Shown: positions 4,317-6,089 of the stretch, piece by piece
How positions within the stretch are numbered: position 1 is the stretch's first letter
How the letters are laid out: every line of letters starts with the position of its first letter
Source: an uncultured archaeon
Lineage (GTDB): Archaea; Halobacteriota; Methanosarcinia; Methanotrichales; Methanotrichaceae
Direction of reading: 5' to 3'
NCBI GenBank assembly: GCA_902385025.1
Contig: CABMDX010000310.1
Coordinates: 1-6,089 of the forward strand
Length of the DNA: 6,089 nt
Program-made: the position numbers and the translations under genes
Notes under the pieces: generated by a model
Database searches by the model: none
What the model was told of the DNA's origin: nothing
Seen by the model: only the letters and a program-made list of their open reading frames with translations

Positions 4317-5369
4317 ATGAAGCTCTTTAGCCGCAATCTCGTTCGCAGCCTGGAAGGCGAAAACCTTCTGGAGATCTTCTTTGTCACAGCCGTTGCATCT
4401 GTTTTAGCCATTCGCTTCTTTTTGGCTCTGGCTGGCTATCCAAAACTGAGTCCAGGAAACCTGCATATTGCCCATGTCCTTTTGGGGGGCGCCCTGATGA
4501 TGATTGCTCTGATCATCGCCCTGGGCTTTATAAATAAGCCGGCTTACTACCTGGCGGCGACCCTGGGCGGCATTGGCTTTGGGGCATTCATCGATGAGCT
4601 GGGCAAGTTCATTACCGGCGACAACAACTACTTTTACCAGCCCACTGTGGCCCTGATATACATCACGTTTATCCTCCTGTATCTTGGGATCCAGCAGCTC
4701 ATGCATGGTTCAGTTCTCAGTGAGCAGGAGAAGTTGATCAATGCCCTTGAGATTGCCAAGGAGGTGGTCATGGGAGATCTGGATCATCGCGAGAGGAAAA
4801 CGGCTTTGAAGCTGCTGAGAGAATGCCAATCCGCCAATCCCGTAACCCGGGCCCTACGCGAGCTGCTCTACGCCGCAGACCCGGTTCCGGTTCCGCGGCC
4901 CGACATCTACACCAGAGTCAAATATCATGCTCGAAAGACCTACCGCAGGCTTTTGCAGAAGAGCTGGTTTATCAGCGCGGTCATTGTCTTTTTCCTGTTG
5001 CAGTCCTTTCTCCCATTACTGCTGCTTATTTTCGTGATATACGCGGGTCTTGGCGGGTGGACTGATCTGGAGGCCATCTTTTCCTATATTTCTTTCGTGG
5101 ACCTGGCTGGCCTTGCCTCGGCCACGCTGGCCGCGGTCTTTGCAGTTATTGGAATATTCAAAATCCAAAGCGATCGACTGGTGGCCTATCAGTTCTTCAA
5201 GAACGCCGTCCTGATTCAGATTTTCCTGCTGCAAGTTTTCCTTTTTTATATAGCCCAGCTCCCGGCAATACTGGGGCTGGCAGGGGACATCTGCGTTCTC
5301 CTGGTGCTGCATTACATGATCCGCCAGGAAGCGGCTTCTCGGGAAGCAAATGGCAATATGTCCTCATGA
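4317..5369 (+). CDS. Polytopic membrane protein of unknown function
   Basis: No function is known to me. The 350-residue product has about eight hydrophobic segments in two blocks: roughly 18-38, 50-71, 76-95 and 108-126, then a soluble helical insert at 131-213, then 217-243, 259-281, 295-315 and 317-334. A striking polar stretch, GFGAFIDELGKFITGDNNYFY (88-107), sits at the end of the third segment, with D93, E94 and K97 near the membrane edge. The insert reads like a helical hairpin (ALEIAKEVVMGDLDHRERKTALKLL, then LRELL and a PVPVP linker). From memory, actinobacterial membrane proteins share both the FIDE(L/I)GKF motif and this insert, so the family seems broad but uncharacterised. The 22-bp gap behind the glycosyltransferase gene suggests an operon, although it holds a T5 run and a weak TATA-like ATTTAAC. 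No Shine-Dalgarno precedes the ATG. A role as glycan carrier, exporter or accessory subunit is only a guess. Confidence 0.85.
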   Translation: MKLFSRNLVRSLEGENLLEIFFVTAVASVLAIRFFLALAGYPKLSPGNLHIAHVLLGGALMMIALIIALGFINKPAYYLAATLGGIGFGAFIDELGKFITGDNNYFYQPTVALIYITFILLYLGIQQLMHGSVLSEQEKLINALEIAKEVVMGDLDHRERKTALKLLRECQSANPVTRALRELLYAADPVPVPRPDIYTRVKYHARKTYRRLLQKSWFISAVIVFFLLQSFLPLLLLIFVIYAGLGGWTDLEAIFSYISFVDLAGLASATLAAVFAVIGIFKIQSDRLVAYQFFKNAVLIQIFLLQVFLFYIAQLPAILGLAGDICVLLVLHYMIRQEAASREANGNMSS

Positions 5370-5404
5370 GTTTTGCAGCAGATGTCTGTGCAGGATTCAA
5401 ATCG

Positions 5405-5413
5405 AAAAAAAAA
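5405..5413 (-). terminator. T9 tract terminator of the 5419-5979 gene
   Basis: On the minus strand nine T residues begin five bases after the stop codon of the secreted-protein gene, without a clear stem: a strong archaeal-type intrinsic terminator. It sits between two converging genes (5370-5418), where it would stop the leftward transcript; no comparable T run is seen for the rightward one beyond TTTT just after its stop. Confidence 0.6.
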
Positions 5414-5418
5414 GAGAC

Positions 5419-5979
5419 TTAAGTCACCGTTGCCCTGATGGTGGCGAAGATGCCCTTTGTGGTCTCCCACGGAAAGTCAGAGCCGACAATGCATACAATG
5501 CTTCCTGACCCGTCCTTCTGATCCGGGCTGTAAGCCGCTATATACATGGGATTTTCGGAGTCGCTTTTTATGGTGGCGAGGACTCCCTCTTTGCCATCAA
5601 TGTCATAGGGTTTGGTCTCTAAATCCTCTCCGACTGGCACCATATTCGATCTCATGATGCAATGCACGAGGCCGCTGACCTGGTCCCGCTCAGAGATAGC
5701 ATCCTCCAGCGGCTCGGATGAGCTCATCTGGTGGACCTCCAGTTGCACTGTATCCTGTATGCCATCGACCTTTATGCTCGCCGGGCTGATCTCATATTGG
5801 AATCTGGGTTTTCTGTGATCTATTATGGCGGTCTCTTCCTTCTCTATGACATAAGATCCCACGCTTCCCAGATCCAGAGATATCGTGATCGGTCCGATGT
5901 CAAGAGTCTCATCTGCGGCTGTGGCGAAAGCCAAGGTCATGCAGGCCAGGCAAAGCATGGCAATTATAGTTCTTAGCAT
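5419..5979 (-). CDS. Secreted protein of unknown function
   Basis: I do not recognise a named family. The 186-residue product starts with a signal peptide (MLR, hydrophobic core about 4-19, likely cleavage ATA-ADE at 20-22). The core includes Cys at 10 and 13, but neither forms a proper lipobox, so a soluble exported protein is more likely than a lipoprotein. The mature part alternates predicted strands: ITISLDLGSVGSYVIEKEE, RFQYEISPASIKVDG, VQLEVHQM, then the segment YDIDGKEGVLATIKSD (125-140), YIAAYSPD (146-153) and the ending VCIVGSDFPWETTKGIFATI (162-181). The order 'IDGKEG ... IVGSDFPW ... IFATI' resembles PsbP/LpqN-like alpha-beta domains, a weak impression only. C107 and C163 may form a disulfide. 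The ATG at 5979 has no Shine-Dalgarno and no convincing TATA box. The function is unknown. Confidence 0.75.
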   Translation of the reverse strand: MLRTIIAMLCLACMTLAFATAADETLDIGPITISLDLGSVGSYVIEKEETAIIDHRKPRFQYEISPASIKVDGIQDTVQLEVHQMSSSEPLEDAISERDQVSGLVHCIMRSNMVPVGEDLETKPYDIDGKEGVLATIKSDSENPMYIAAYSPDQKDGSGSIVCIVGSDFPWETTKGIFATIRATVT

Positions 5980-6089
5980 AACAAGTTTAACTTATCGTGC
6001 AAGAATCTGGGAATCCACATTCGTGCGAAAGAAAGACTTCCAGCCAAGCCATAGAAGCTACCCCTAACGATCCTAAGAAGTTCTTCCTT
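5980..6089. other. Right-edge upstream region, no gene seen
   Basis: This is the presumed promoter side of the minus-strand secreted-protein gene. It contains two short odd-centred dyads, AAGTT-T-AACTT at 5983-5993 just before that gene's ATG, and AAGAA-G-TTCTT at 6075-6085 near the window edge. No open frame of useful length with coding character is seen on either strand, and no good TATA box could be placed. Confidence 0.3.

Noticed and set aside
4883..4895. Tandem GGTTCC-GGTTCC repeat
   Set aside because: It lies inside the membrane-protein gene and simply encodes the PVPVP linker.

Overview
The window looks like a chromosomal stretch of a methanogenic archaeon, most likely of the Methanothrix (Methanosaeta) type. 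That assignment rests on gene style and recall of families, not on a marker gene. The archaeal signs seen directly are: AT-rich TATA-like boxes about 26 nt before several start codons that lack a Shine-Dalgarno site, short T-tracts just after stop codons, and frequent GTG/TTG starts. No rRNA, tRNA, CRISPR array or transposase gene was seen.

Layout, left to right. A class I SAM-dependent methyltransferase (111-767, +) meets, tail to tail with an 11-bp overlap, a small secreted protein of unknown function (757-1227, -). A 260-bp gap packed with short dyads (1415-1470) follows. Next come three small leftward genes: a secreted protein that looks like a catalytically dead staphylococcal-nuclease (OB) domain (1488-1841), a 59-residue protein with one C-terminal membrane segment (1907-2086), and an 82-residue helical protein (2218-2466). 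After a divergent promoter region the rightward block starts: a thioredoxin-type arsenate reductase (2706-3140) with its own T6 terminator, then a GT-B glycosyltransferase (3200-4294) and, 22 bp behind it, a polytopic membrane protein of unknown function (4317-5369). A second secreted protein of unknown function (5419-5979, -) converges on that pair, with a T9 tract between them.

How the genes may work together. The only plausible functional unit is the glycosyltransferase plus membrane-protein pair, which fits synthesis or handling of a surface glycan or glycolipid (inference). ArsC stands alone, with no arsR, arsenite pump or arsM in view. Three of the ten genes encode small exported proteins without known function, so the window is rich in cell-surface or secreted products. 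The AT-rich small-gene block at 1488-2466 differs visibly in composition from the GC-richer enzymes on both sides and may be accessory.

No defence or other recognisable multi-gene system was identified. The most promising leads are the degenerate nuclease-like secreted protein, the glycosyltransferase/membrane-protein pair, and the symmetrical regulatory-looking cluster at 1415-1470.
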